Counted from the first letter of the stretch, positions 38,156 to 49,464 are shown. The stretch is 64,000 bases of DNA from Rhinopomastus cyanomelas (GCA_013400115.1 VXBP01002270.1:1-64000); one strand, 5' to 3'. The notes: generated by a model not told the origin, from the letters alone. Translations and numbers: made by a program.

Positions 38156-41100
38156 GTGAGTGCGGTGATGGGGGCTGCGTGTTCCCGGGCAGGTCATGCC
38201 TCTGGGTGATGCAGCACTGCCGTGTGCAGGCAGCAGCATCCTCGCCCTTTCGTCTTCCCCTTCCTCTTTAATGTCAGTATTTTGTAATATTAATCGCAAT
38301 ATCCTGCTCTTTCCTGCTTTTCTCGACTTCCAGCTGGGATGCTGCGTATGAGAGAGAGCTGCAGACTTTTCATGACATTGGAGATGCTGGGGAGATATGG
38401 TAAATCATCATCTGCACCAGACAGTGTCTGTTGTTTCTTTATAGAATCATAGAACTATCCTGGCTGGAAAGGACCGCCAGGATCACAAGTCAAACCTTCA
38501 TCCCAACAGCTCCCTAACCCCTAGACCATGGCCTCAAGTGCTCTACCTACTCGGTTTTTAAACCCCTCCAGGGATGGTGACTCCACCATCTCCCTGAGCA
38601 GCCTGTTCCAGTGTCCAACCACGCTCTCAGGAAAGAACTTCCTCCTGAGATCCAATCTAAACCTCCCCTGATGCAACCTGAGGCCATTTCACCTTATCCT
38701 GTCATTAGTAATTTGGAAAAAGAGACCAGCACCAGCCTGGCTGCAACATCCTTTGAGGTACTTGTAGAGAGCAATAAGGTCTGCTTTCAGCCTCCTCTTC
38801 TCTAGACTAATAACCCCAGTTCCCTCAGCTGCTCTTCACAGGGCCTCTTTTCATATCAAAATGGCAAAAAGCACTGCCAGTGCAGTGGGTGACTGAGTGC
38901 AGAGGGATACTGAGGTCCTGAGTGTTGGCAGAGTGGTGGGAAGTAATGGAATTATTTAGGTCAGAAAAGACCTTAAAGTTCATTGAGTACAACCATGAAC
39001 CCAGCCGGCCCAAGGCCACCGCTACACCCTGTTCCTGAGCTCCAGATCTCCATGACTGTGAAACACGTCCATGGATGTTGGCTCAGCCTCCTCCCTGGGC
39101 AGCCTGTTCCAACACCTGAGGACCCTTTCCAGGAAAATTACTTCCCTCATGGGCAACCCAAAGCCAGCAGTTCATCTCTTGCCCTGTGTGTATCTTACTA
39201 GCAAATAGGGTCATAGAATCATTTAGGTTGGAAAAGATCTTTAAAGATCATCAAGTCCAATGGTTAACAAAGTTGGTTATCCCTGAGCTCAGGTTTAACT
39301 ACACAAGTTGCCAGAACTGACACCTTTTTTAATCTGTGAAGGGCTTCACCTCCCAGAGTTGGTATCTTGATGAGTCCTGAGGCCACTTTAATTTAAGCAA
39401 AGCAAACATGGAGTATAAGCTATGGCAGTTGTTAGCCAAGTGCTTCAGTCAGTGATGCTGTGCAAGAACTGGAAAGAGGGAGCCTTCCAGCAGCTGAAAG
39501 GGACCTACAAGCTGGATGTGTTCCTGTGCGACTTGGTCTAGGTGATCCTGCTCTGGCAGGGGAATTGGACTGGATGATCTTTATGATTCTATGATTCTAA
39601 GATTCTAAGATGGGGATAGTTGTTTTACAGGGGCTGGTGTTGAGAAGATGAGGGATAATGGCTTTAAACTGAAAGAAGGGAGATTTAGATTAAATATGAG
39701 GAAAAAAATCCCTCCATGTGAGGATACTGAGGCACTGGAACAGGTTGCCCAGGCAGGCTGTGACTGCTCCATCCTTGGGAAGTCTCCAAGGCCAGGTTGG
39801 ATGGGGCTCTGGGCAACTTGGTGAGAGGTGTCGCTGCCCATGGCAGGGGGTTGGGACTGGGTGATCTCTGAGGTCCCTTCCCAGCTGTGATAGTATGAAA
39901 GAAACTTTCCCTTTTGGGTGGTTTTACTACCTTGATCACTGAGCCCTTGTCTTTCACAGGTTTGGAGAAGAAAGCATGGTTCGCATAATCAGATGGCTGG
40001 CAAAACAAAAGGTCCCCCTTGACAGCTCAGTGCTTGACATTGGAACTGGAAACGGTGTTTTACTGGTTGAATTGGTTGGTATATTGCAAAGTTTGTGCTT
40101 TTGATACAGAATTGGTGCTCCAAACAGAGTAGTTATTGTCAGGGACTGCTGTGGGGCACCAGCAGTGCCATCAAACTCATTTCTTGTTGCTGCCCAGAGT
40201 GTTAACACTTCAGGTGTCAAAATTTGCAGTATTGAAATCCATCAGCATGAGTAGCTCTTACTTTATCTTTACTTTTCTGGTTTCCTACTTTTAAAAACAC
40301 ATTTCCCCTCATTTTTCAGCACAACACCCCCAGATGAAGAAATTCAATTGACCCAAAATGCTTTTGTGCAAAACCAGACCCTTTCTCTCCACTCAGTTCT
40401 GATGTAGCTACATTATTGATAGAAAAAGTGGTTAAACCAAATATTTATGTAAATAATTTTAGAAGCTGCTGTTTATCAGAGTGAAAATCCCATTATCAGG
40501 TGTGTTCTGAGGTGTCATAATGTTGTTATTGTAGTTACAAGATGTTTAGGATTTCCAGTTTCCCATTTTTCAGTCCAGTTCCCGTTTGAAAAGTGACTTT
40601 CAAGAATGACATTGTTTACGGTTGCTAAATAATTCAGGATCTCATTTGCTCAGTTGATGTAAAACAAGTTCTTTTTGGTGTTAGAAAGGCCAGCTAGGAT
40701 TCTTTCAGCAAGCACCAGCTACCACAGAACAGTACCCAAAGGTGGGGCAGACTTCCTCCTGCTGTTTGATCTTTCTCAAGCAGCAGGTGATGCTTCTAAA
40801 TGCCACCTTCAGGACACGAGTTCACATCACAGGATGCAGCTAACCCCATCCTAGCTCTACATGGGCCATACAGATTTAGCAGCTTTTAGTGTTGTTTATC
40901 CTTAAACTCTAGAGACTACAGGAGTTGAATGGGATCTCCCTGACTGAAGCTATTCCTTTCCAAACAGAGGAGCTGTTGTGGGAACTACTTCTCCACCCCC
41001 AGGCCTTCAGCACAGGCATCTCAGGAAGCTTGGTTTGCTCTGGGGAGGAACGTGGGCAGAAGCCTGCGCACTAGACTGTTCTTCATCAAAGGCAGACAAC

Positions 41101-44100
41101 ACTGCCTTTGTGTTGAGCTGAAGTTAGTCCTCCAGAACAGCTGGCTAGGGCTGAGCTCACATAGTCTGCTGGAAGGAGAAAGGACCATTCTGAAACACTA
41201 AACTTAATTTTCTTCTTCTTTCTCTCTGCTGTTGCTGCCTGCAGCTCTTCCTGTTAGCTTTGGATCTCTCCAGGCTAATGGCCACATGTGAAACGCAGGT
41301 CTAGTTGCTTCAGCCTCTACTTTGGAGGGAAAATCACTGTCCTACTTCCACATGCCCAGCTCCAGCTGACATGAGGTGCCCACCTGCATCAGAAAAAGAA
41401 CCTCACTGCCCAAGATTGTTGAATTTGCTTATCTGCACCAAAGTTAGATTAATAGAAAGACTCTGTATGATCTGTTGGAACAGCTTCAGAGGAGGCCATG
41501 AGAATGCTCAGAGGGGTGGAGCACCTCTGCTGTGAGAAGAGGCTGGAAGAGTTGGGGTTGTTCAGCCTGAAAAGAAGAATCCAGGGAGACCTTATAGTGT
41601 CCTTCCCATCCCTGAAAGAGTCTGTCAGAAGGCTGAGGAAGACTGTTCACAAGGGCAAGGAATGATAGGATGAAGGGTCATGGTTTGAAGCTGGAAAAGG
41701 GCAGATTGAGGCTGGACAGGAGGAAAAAGTTCTTGAATCTGAGGGTGGGGGGACATCTGGAACAGGCTGCCTAGAGAGGTGGTGGAGGCCCCATCCCTGG
41801 AGCCATTCAAGGTCTGGATGGGGCTCCAGGCAATCTGTTCTGGTTAGAAATGTCCCAACTTGTGGTAGGGGCATTGGACTAGATGCTCTTTGGAGGTCCC
41901 TTCCAACCCGACACGGTATGTGGTTCTGTGATTCTGTGTGGTGCAGAGCCTGCCAGAAAACCACTGATGCACAGCCCCTGTAGCATGAAAATACTTGTAC
42001 TGAAATAGGCAGGAGCAATCAGAAAATCAGGTGTCCTAGTAGCCTTCTGCCCTGCTGAAATGTACTGCACACTGTGGCTCTTGGAATTCGGGTTATAAAC
42101 CAAGTAATTGCTCGATCTCAACTGTTGTGTAACTGTCAGAGAGCTTTTCTTCGTGTTCTGAAGCATCTGGCATCGGCACATGTTGTCATCACAGAAAATT
42201 CCTGGTTTCTAGGTTACTTTTGGTGCAGATAAGAGAGCTGCTCCCCTGCAGGGTGTTACTTTTCACAGTTCCGCTCAGTTTTCCACTTGTTGACGTAAAC
42301 CAGCTTCCAGTCAGCAGGTTTTTGATGAGGTATTGGGCAGAATGGAGTTATTTCTGTTCCTTCCCCCAGCTGTTTAGCTCTTGTAATGCTAACAGGAATA
42401 AAAACGAGTTGAAAAGTGGGTTTTTTCTGTCGTTAGGAGGTGAGATGAGATGGATTGGAGATGGGGAATACACTTACTGGATAAAAAAAGCTTGCTAGTG
42501 CACTGATTAAGATTCTCTGCTTCTGTTCAGGCAAAGTCTGGCTACACAAATCTCACTGGGATTGATTATTCTCCTTCTGCAATTCAACTTTCAGAAAAAG
42601 TAAGAGAGAAGGAAGGGATCTCTAACATTAAATTAAAGGTGAGTTTTGAGAGAAAGTTTACTGATGGTTGAACCTGAGATTGAATGACCTAATTGATACT
42701 CAGATGTGCTCTGTGTAGTCCAGCACAGAGCCACAAAGATGATGAGGGGAGGGGAGCATCTCCCTGATGAGGAAAGGCTGAGGGAGCTGGGGCTCTTGAG
42801 CTTGGAGAACAGGAGACTGAGGGGTGACCTCATTAATGTTGATAAATATGTGAAGGGTGGGTGTCAGGAGGATGGAGCCAGGATCTGCTCAGTGGCATCT
42901 AATGCTAGGACAAGAGGAAATGGGTGTGAGCTGGAACACAGGAGGTTCCATTACGATTATGAGAACGAACTTCTTCACAGTGAGTGTGACAGAGCACTGG
43001 AAGGGGCTGCCCAGGGGGTTTGAGTCGTCTCCTTCTCTGGAGACATTTAAAGCCTGCCTGGCCATGTTCTTGTGTGACTTGATCTGGGGGTCCTGCTGTG
43101 TCTGGGGAATTGGACTGGATGATCTTTCAAGGTCCTTTCCAAACCCTAATGTGATTCTGTGTATTTCCTGACGTCTAGCTAACCACATTAATGACGTCTG
43201 TGGATATTCCCTTGTGAGAGAGCTCTTAACCAAATAAATCTGCCTGTGCAAGGAGGTTTTTGGCCCTTTTTTGTTCTGTTTGTAACACTCATTAGGGCTC
43301 ACAGGATTTCCCTGCTTCTGGCAGGGAGCAGAGCAGTGCTTTGCTGTTTGGCGAGTTCTGTGTTTTCACTGCTTCCCCCTGTATTTCAGATTTGTGTTAG
43401 AGGATGAAATCCCTCAGTGATAGGCTCCCTGCCACTAGCTGTGCAGCTGCACGTTTGAGAGACGCTGCTGGAGAAGGCGGCAGGGTCAGACGACCTCCAG
43501 AGGTCCCTTCCAGCCTCAGCCATCCCATAGTTCTGTGACCAACTTTCATTGTCTCTGCTCTGCTCTGTTATCCCCCAGCTCTGTACCTGTGTGATGCCTC
43601 TGCTCTTCAGTGTCAGTTTTAATCTCTTTGTGGCAGGCACTGACTGTTCTTCTGTGTTTGTACAGTGTCAAGGAAGCCAGGGATCAGAGTATTAACAGTG
43701 ATTTAAAGAATGACCTTCAGGTACTTTAGTTTGAGCTGTTGATGGACATGTACAGGGCTTCATAGCAAACAGTTCCTCACATCAATTATGACTTGGTGTT
43801 CAAGTGAGGCTTTTTCACAGAATCACAGAACCACAGAACATTAGGGATTGGAAGGGACCTCGAAAGATCATCTAGTCCAATCCCCCTGCCACAGCAGTAC
43901 TGGTTTGCATTAAAAGGCTGAGGAGCTCCTGAGTGGAAGATTGTTTTCACACCTGTAGACTTCTGGTTTAGGTAGAAGACTTCCTGGCTCCGTCAGCCGA
44001 GCTGTCAGGATTTGAGATTTGCATTGACAAGGGAACGTTTGATGCCATAAGCCTGAACCCTGATGACGCCGTGGGAAGGAGGAAGCAGTACGTGAAATCC

Positions 44101-45041
44101 CTCTGCAGTGTCCTGAAACCAGAGGGCTTGTTCCTCATAACTTCATGCAACTGGACCAAGGAGGAGCTGCTGAACGAGTTCAGAGAAGGTGAGTGGTCAG
44201 ACAGAACCATCTGCCAAACTAAGGCTGTTCCACGGGTCAGTTTTCAGGTCTGTGTTAGTATAGTGGCCATCTCAGGTCAGGATCAGGCAAAGTAAAGGTC
44301 CTTTGTTACCAGAGCCATCTAACCCATCCAGTTGGGTTGGAATATAAGGAGGAACTTCTTCCCAGTGAGGGTGACAGAGCGCTGGAACGGACTGCCCAGG
44401 AGGGTTGTGGAGTCTCCTTCTCTGGAGACGTTTAAAACTTGTCTGGACATGTTCCTGTGTGACAAGGGGATCCTGCTGAGGCAGGAGGATTGGAGTGGGT
44501 GATCTTTCACAGTCTCTTTCAGTCCCTAATGTTCTGTGATATTCTTAGGGGAAATGGCAAATCCATGACCGTGACCTTTGACGTCACCTCCTCAGTGGGT
44601 TTTATATTTGCTGGTTAGCTCCTGAATCTCACGCCTGAGGACTGAAACCCAGTGTGGATGTAAAGAACTAAAATTCTTGGCAAGGAATCATCTCTGCTGG
44701 CATGAATTTGTGTGGGTCAGCCAGCTATGAGTTTTATTATCCATGGAAGGGTTTCAGCCGAACAGAGCAGTGCAACAGTACAATCCTATAAACTCCCAGC
44801 ATAACTGACTCGTGAGTTTTCCAGACAAATAAAAAATGCTTTGCAAAGGGTTATCCAAGAGGAGACTAAAGTGACTTCCTTCTAATAAAAGCATTTTAAT
44901 TTCTGTCTGGCAGGATTTGAACTGCTGGAAGAGCTGCCAACACCCAAGTTTTGCTTTGGAGGAAGAATTGGGAACAGCGTAACAGCATTGGTTTTCCAAA
45001 GGAAAAACATGAGGCCATCCATCTTGGACAAATTAGATTAG
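38076..45041 (+). CDS. EEF1AKMT2: EEF1AKMT2 (METTL10), eEF1A lysine methyltransferase
   Basis: Six coding exons give one 237-aa frame: 38076-38155, 38334-38399, 39960-40074, 42531-42638, 43972-44188, 44914-45041. All introns are GT-AG and phases match. It is a seven-beta-strand class I methyltransferase: SAM-binding motif I is VLDIGTGNG (D75-G81), followed by an acidic loop GIDYSPSAIQL (about 97-107), the post-motif region DKGTFDAISLNP (142-153), then FLITSCNWTKEELL and a C-terminal LVFQRK. The mammalian enzyme and yeast Efm4 trimethylate a lysine of translation factor eEF1A (Lys318 in human) using SAM in the cytosol. The Kozak context at 38076 is strong (G at -3, G at +4). It is divergent with ABRAXAS2 and tandem with the presumed FAM53B. 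Intact. Confidence 0.97.
38334..38399 (+). CDS. EEF1AKMT2: EEF1AKMT2 coding exon 2 (aa 27-48)
   Basis: Acceptor CTTCCAG; encodes (H)WDAAYERELQTFHDIGDA and GEI; donor GTAAAT, weaker than consensus. Confidence 0.95.
38440..38845 (-). mobile_element. CR1 fragment (CTGGCTGGAAAGGACC type)
   Basis: Antisense in EEF1AKMT2 intron 2: ATCCTGGCTGGAAAGGACC, ATCCCAACAGCTCCCTAACC, GATGGTGACTCCACCATC, AGAGAGCAATAAGGTCTGC. Confidence 0.92.
38940..39170 (-). mobile_element. CR1 fragment (type III)
   Basis: Antisense: TTTAGGTCAGAAAAGACC, CTGAGCTCCAGATCTCC, CTGGGCAGCCTGTTCC. Confidence 0.88.
39205..39330 (-). mobile_element. CR1 3' fragment (type III)
   Basis: Antisense: CATTTAGGTTGGAAAAGATC, ATCATCAAGTCCAATGG. 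Confidence 0.85.
39508..39611 (+). mobile_element. CR1 3' terminal fragment
   Basis: Plus orientation: GATGTGTTCCTGTGCGACTTGG to a tail of ATGATTCTATGATTCTAAG units. The GGTCCCTTCC block is deleted. Confidence 0.9.
39612..39892 (+). mobile_element. CR1 fragment (type II)
   Basis: Plus orientation: GAACAGGTTGCCCAGGCAGG, CAGGTTGGATGGGGCTCTGG, GATCTCTGAGGTCCCTTCCC. It ends ~70 bp before the exon 3 acceptor. Confidence 0.9.
39960..40074 (+). CDS. EEF1AKMT2: EEF1AKMT2 coding exon 3 (aa 49-87)
   Basis: Acceptor TTTCACAG; encodes (W)FGEESMVRIIRWLAKQ and motif I, SVLDIGTGNGVLLVEL. The donor is TTG|GTTGGT, a weak 5' splice site. A GTATAT five bases downstream would break the frame, so the in-frame GTTGGT was chosen. 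Confidence 0.93.
40085..41475. other. EEF1AKMT2 intron 3, repeat-poor part
   Basis: About 1.4 kb with no CR1 and no exon signature. Confidence 0.5.
41480..41937 (+). mobile_element. CR1 fragment (CTAGAGAGGTGGTGGAGGCC type)
   Basis: Plus orientation: GGAGCACCTCTGCTGTGAG, GTTGGGGTTGTTCAGCC, GAACAGGCTGCCTAGAGAGG, ending GTTCTGTGATTCTGTG. Confidence 0.93.
42531..42638 (+). CDS. EEF1AKMT2: EEF1AKMT2 coding exon 4 (aa 88-123)
   Basis: Acceptor TGTTCAG; encodes AKSGYTNLTGIDYSPSAIQL and SEKVREKEGISNIKLK; donor GTGAGT. 36 codons, symmetrical phase 0, so skipping would keep the frame but remove the SAM ribose-binding acidic loop. Confidence 0.96.
42715..43160 (+). mobile_element. CR1 fragment
   Basis: Plus orientation, starting CAGCACAGAGCCACAAAG only ~75 bp after the exon 4 donor and ending CCCTAATGTGATTCTGTG. 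Confidence 0.93.
43480..43542 (+). mobile_element. CR1 3' terminal relic
   Basis: CGACCTCCAGAGGTCCCTTCC followed by CCATAGTTCTGTGACC. ~60 bp. Confidence 0.8.
43815..43902 (-). mobile_element. CR1 3' terminal fragment (type I)
   Basis: Antisense: ATTAGGGATTGGAAGGGACC to CTGCCACAGCAG, just upstream of EEF1AKMT2 exon 5. Confidence 0.9.
43972..44188 (+). CDS. EEF1AKMT2: EEF1AKMT2 coding exon 5 (aa 124-195)
   Basis: Acceptor GGTTTAG; encodes VEDFLAPSAELSGFEICIDK, GTFDAISLNPDDAVGRRKQY and on to TKEELLNEFRE; donor GTGAGT. A CR1 ends ~70 bp before the acceptor. Confidence 0.97.
44335..44545 (+). mobile_element. CR1 3' fragment
   Basis: Plus orientation: AGGAGGAACTTCTTCCCAG to CCCTAATGTTCTGTG. About 25 bp are missing in the GATCTAGGTGATCC block. 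Confidence 0.92.
44914..45041 (+). CDS. EEF1AKMT2: EEF1AKMT2 coding exon 6 (aa 196-237, stop)
   Basis: Acceptor CTGGCAG; encodes (G)FELLEELPTPKFCFGGRI and NSVTALVFQRK followed by a short tail ending LDKLD and TAG (45039-45041). Confidence 0.95.
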
Positions 45042-45094
45042 TCGAGAGAAGTCTGAACTTTAAACCTGACAGAAGAACCTCAGCCACGTGTGCA

Positions 45095-45100
45095 AATAAA
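45095..45100 (+). terminator. EEF1AKMT2: EEF1AKMT2 proximal polyadenylation signal
   Basis: AATAAA 54 bp after the stop codon, followed by TACTCTTTGAG. Confidence 0.55.
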
Positions 45101-45269
45101 TACTCTTTGAGTAAAACACTGTGGATGGAGCTCGGTGGGGCTATAAAACATTGCCCTAGAAACATTTCGGCTTTCCATGAGCAGCCCGTATATTCTGTCC
45201 TTGCTACAACCTCACTTGTTCCAGGGAAGCCGCAAGTGAGAGAGAACTAGGACGTTCTGAGGTGGATGT

Positions 45270-45447
45270 AATGGAAGGAAGGGGCTGCCCAGGGGGGTTG
45301 TGGAGTCTCCTTCTCTGGAGACGTTTAAAACCCACCTGGATGTGTTCCTGTGCGACTTGGTCTAGGTGATCCTGCTGTGGCAGGGGGATTGGACTGGATG
45401 ATCTTTGGAGATCCCTTCCAATCCCTAATGTTCTGTGATTCTGTGAT
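45270..45447 (+). mobile_element. CR1 3' fragment in the possible EEF1AKMT2 3' UTR
   Basis: Plus orientation: GGAAGGGGCTGCCCAGGGG to TTCTGTGATTCTGTG. It lies between the two polyadenylation signals, sense to the gene. Confidence 0.93.
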
Positions 45448-45800
45448 TATGGAAGGTTTCCATGTCCAGCATTTTCCTTCCACTTCTGGGCTCTCTATAG
45501 CTCCAGAGGCAGCAAACCTTCAGAGATGTTCCTCTGCTTTACCTTTGGCTTCACTGAGTCCACTCACAAGGTGGAAATCCACACACATCACGACTGGAGT
45601 ATCCTCCTACAGGCCTATTGTTAGGAGCCATAAACACTAGTTGCATGAAGGAGTTTGGGACAGCAATGGGATTCGTTGTGGCTAAGGGTCTGTGCTGTGC
45701 CCATAGGCAGTCGTCTTCACGTCTCTGTGGTGCTCTGGGCCAGAATCCATGGGTCTATCTGCTTCTCGAGTCCATATACCAGTTTTCTAGTAACATGCTC

Positions 45801-45806
45801 AATAAA
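45801..45806 (+). terminator. EEF1AKMT2: possible distal polyadenylation signal
   Basis: AATAAA in CTCAATAAAGCTGAG. If used, the 3' UTR would be about 780 bases and contain the CR1. Confidence 0.3.
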
Positions 45807-45814
45807 GCTGAGAA

Positions 45815-46404
45815 GAGTAAGTCTGCAGCCAGGTGCCTTTGTGGGAGGACGAGCAGGGAGAGGAAAAATGGAGTGGCCCTCACACATGGAAAGGTTTTGA
45901 CTCCTAAATCTGCTGTAGCCCTTCTTTAATCTCAAACGAGCACACGAGTTATTGCTTGAAACATGATTTCTTGATCTGATTTGTGGTTTCATATCCTTTT
46001 AGAGGCCCAAGCGCTTTCAGGTGTCACTGGGGAGTAGAAAAATGCTTGTAAACCGTGTTGTAGGAGATTTATTTTAAGGCAGTAATCAGCAAAGGCTTCC
46101 TCTTTAAAACCTGCTCTGTGGGAAACCTGGCATTTTAGGAACGGTGGAGCCTGGGTAGCAGCTCCAACAGTGACTGAGGCAATAGCTTTGCTCTGGCTGG
46201 TAGGGCTTGGAAATGACGAGTCGAAGCTTGTCCTTGCGTTGGGGCAGTTCATCTTGCTAGATGCTTCTTGGTGAAGGTGTGATCTATAAATGTCATTGTT
46301 TTTCAGTGAAAAAGCTCTTAAAAGAAAGGGTTGGAGGAACAAGCAGTGAGTTAGTTGGGTGGTGGTTGAGTCACCATCCTTGGATGAGTTTAAAAGATGA
46401 GGGC
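45815..46404. other. intergenic, no gene recognised
   Basis: Unique sequence; no coding exon seen. Confidence 0.5.
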
Positions 46405-46850
46405 AGTGCAGAGCCACAGAGATGATGAAGGTAGTGGAACATCTCCCTGATGAGAAGGCTGAGGGAGCTGGGTCTCTTGAGCTGGGAAAAAAGGAGACTG
46501 AGGGGTGACCCCATGGATGTTGATCAATATGTGAAGGGTGGGTGTCAGGAGGATGGAGCCAGGCTCTGCTCAGGGGCACCCAATGACAGGACAAGAGGCA
46601 GTGGGTGTGAGCTGGAACAGAGGAGGTTCTATATGAATATGAGAAGGAACTTCTTCTCGGTGAGTGTGACAAAGCTGTGGAAGAGGCTGGCCAGGGGGGT
46701 TGTGGAGTCTCCTTCTCTGGAGACATTTAAAACCTGCCTGGCCGTGTTCTTGTGTGACTTGATCTAGGGGATCCTGCTGTGGCAGGAGAATTGGACTAGA
46801 TGATCTTTCAAGGTCCTTTCCAATCCCTAATGTTCTGTGATTCTGTGAAT
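46405..46850 (+). mobile_element. CR1 fragment
   Basis: Plus orientation: GCAGAGCCACAGAGATGATG, GGTGTCAGGAGGATGGAGCC, ending TTCTGTGATTCTGTG. One of the better preserved copies. Confidence 0.94.
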
Positions 46851-47069
46851 ATTTCTTTACATTCTTGTTAGGAGCATTGGGTTGAAATAACTGCTTGTTT
46901 TACGGGTGCACTGAGGCTGGGCTGACATCTTCATTGCGTTTGCAATATTCTTGTCTTTAAGCAATGAAAAAAGTTATCTTTGGAAAGAACATATCCGTGG
47001 CTAGAAAAAAGAATATTCTCTCACATCATTTGCATCCAAATCATTTCAGCTCTGCAGCAGCTTTCTTGA

Positions 47070-47422
47070 GAATCATAGAATCAAAGAATGTATGGGGCTG
47101 GAAGGAACTTCCAAAGGTCATCTAATCCAAACCCCCTACAACAAGCAGGGACATCTCTAACCAGAACAGATTGCCCAGAGCCCCAGCCTGCCTGATCTTG
47201 AATGGCTCCAGGGATGGGGCTTCCATCACCTCTCTGGGCAGCCTCTTCCAAGGATCCACCACCTTCAGATTCAACAACCTTTTCCTCCTGTCCAGCCTCA
47301 ATCTGCCCTTTTCCAGCTTCAAACCATGACCCCTTGTCCTGTCGTTCCCTGCCCTTGTGAACAGTCTTCTGCAGCCTTTGGACAGGGGAAGGCTGAAAGG
47401 GATTGTGAGGGCTCTATAAGGT
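47070..47422 (-). mobile_element. CR1 fragment (CTACAACAAGCAGGG type)
   Basis: Antisense: GGGGCTGGAAGGAACTTCC, CTACAACAAGCAGGGAC, GGCAGCCTCTTCCAAGG, CCCCTTGTCCTGTCGTTCC. Confidence 0.93.
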
Positions 47423-48139
47423 CCCCTCCTGGAGCCCAGACATGATATCTGTGGGTCCAAAGGGTCAAAAGCCTGATCGGCCAAACAAGGTGATGACCTG
47501 AACCCCCTCACTACAAACCACCAGACTGTGTGTCCAGGGGTACAGGCTGAAGCCACAGGTGCCCAGCACCTAGATACCCATGAAGCTGAGCTGACCCTGA
47601 CCGTGGCAGCTTCTTCAGAGTTATTTTTACATAGAGATGACTTCTCAAACAGCTTTTCTGGTACGTTAGGCACAGCATCGGCGGCGCTGGCTTCCGTGTT
47701 ATCGCCACGCTCCAGGAATGCACTGGCAGCTCCGCAGCCATTGTGTGTGTATATACCCTGCTATGTCCGTTCCGCTGTGTTCCAGGGCGCCTGGAAAAAA
47801 GGCTGCCAACGTTTATGTTATTTCATACGGGACTCAAATCTTTTAAAGTGTGGCCTTCAGCAGCACGCAGCAAAACTTCCAGCCTTCTGGCACTCACTGC
47901 TTGGCGGAAGGTGGAGAACTCGCTGTAACAGTCACTGCTTTATTTTATAGCCCCCCCCCAAGAGTTTTAACATCTTGAATCGTCTCCTGTAAAATATGTG
48001 AGAGCACGGAGCAAATAAAACAAGCAGGGCTTTGCGTTTCCATCGCTCGCTGCCTTTGCTGGGGTAAGAGGAGAGCAAAGCTGGAAGGGTGGTATGGATG
48101 CTGCCCTTCTTGGGGTTCTTCTTGGGGAAGAACGTTTCA
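47423..48139. other. intergenic, no gene recognised
   Basis: Largely unique. Open frames here have no recognisable product. Confidence 0.5.
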
Positions 48140-48405
48140 CTGAACATTAGGGATTGGAAGGGACTTCCAAAGATCATCCCGTCCAATTCCTCCCCACACA
48201 CCTAGATCAAGTTGCACAGGAACATGGCCAGGAGGGGGGTTTTAAGCTTCTCCAGAGAAAGAGACTCCACAACTGGCAGGGGGATGGGACTAGATGATCT
48301 TTTGAGGTCCCTTCCAATCCCTAATGTTCTGTCATTCTGTGTAACTCCCCTGAGCAGCTCCTTCCAGTGCTGTGTCACCCTCACTGGGAAGAAGTTCCTT
48401 CTGAA
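48140..48405. mobile_element. nested CR1: plus-strand tail inside an antisense copy
   Basis: The antisense type I copy runs 48140-48272 (ATTAGGGATTGGAAGGGAC to AGACTCCACAACT) and resumes at 48342 (AACTCCCCTGAGCAGCTCC). Between them is a ~67-bp plus-strand CR1 3' end, GGCAGGGGGATGGGAC to GTCATTCTGTG. AACT occurs at both junctions, a likely short target-site duplication. Confidence 0.88.
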
Positions 48406-48718
48406 CTATTTGATAGGGCATGTAATAATAGGAACAGGGTCATGGTTTTACCTTGGAAAGGGTAGATTGAGGCTGGACATCAGGAAAAAGTTCTTGAATC
48501 TGAGGGTGGGAGGAACTTCTTCCCAGTGAGGGTGACAGAGCACTGGAACGGGCGGCCCAGGGAGGTTGTGGAGTCTCCTTCACTGGAGATGTTTAAGACC
48601 CACCTGGATGTGCTCCTGTGTGACTGGGTCTAGGTGATCCTGCTGTGGCAGGGAGATCGGACTGGATGATCTTTTGAGGTCCCTTCCAATCCCAAATGAT
48701 TCTGTTATAGCCTCAGGA
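48406..48718 (+). mobile_element. chimeric CR1 copy
   Basis: Starts as one variety (GGGTAGATTGAGGCTGGAC, TTCTTGAATCTGAGGGTGGG; compare 41700) and continues as another (GAACTTCTTCCCAGTGAGGG, GATCTAGGTG-like block). The switch is at about 48512, where both share GGGTGG/GAGG words. Recombinant or two abutting insertions. Confidence 0.75.
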
Positions 48719-49464
48719 CAAAGGAGGAAAAAGAACACTGATGCTTTTTATTGGACACAAGTAAGGGAAAAGCCAACCTGTGGCTTCATTTCCATGTGTT
48801 AGATAACAGCATGGCTTGAAACGAGCCCGTTTCTAGGTGACTGGAAATAAAACTGAGTGCTGTCGGGCAAGCAAATGCTGTAGCCACAAGGTAGCAAATA
48901 AATTCTGGATAATCGCAAGCGCGTAAGCCCGTGCTGGAGAGCCAAAGCTAATAAACACGAGAGAGGGAACAGAAACGAGCCTCAGCACAGTTGCTCCAGC
49001 AGCCAAGTATTCATGGACAGCATCACATGTCAAGCAGAGGTGGGAAGAATGTGCATTTATGGAGTAATTTGAAATGTTGATAGGGCTGTGAACCGAAACC
49101 TCTTGTTAGCAGTGCAGAGCTGACGAGCCTGCATCCAGCCTGAAACACTGGCCAAGGCTGGTGGTTTGTCAGTCACATTTTCTCTAATGCTTCCCCTAAA
49201 TGGCGAGCTGGTGCTTCAAGCAGAAGGATCCTGGTGCTTTCACCTTGTAGATCTTGGTTTATCTTACGGCAGTTCAGACACAGGCAGGGGTTGGTTAGCA
49301 CATTCGAGTGAAAAGAGGGTTTGCATCTGTATTTCAAAGTCTATTTGTTTTAACCACCAGCTCTTTTCATTGCACCTGGTCTGGGGCAGCCCATAGCTCA
49401 GCGATTCAGTGCTCTCCCAAGGCTAGGAGGGAGGCAGCAGGGAGCTGAAACACAACTCATGGAA
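48719..49464. other. intergenic, no gene recognised
   Basis: Unique sequence without recognisable exon or repeat. Confidence 0.5.

Noticed and set aside
45989..46726. 245-codon minus-strand frame
   Set aside because: Its first half is the antisense of a plus-strand CR1 (46405-46850); the rest shows no family and no splice structure.
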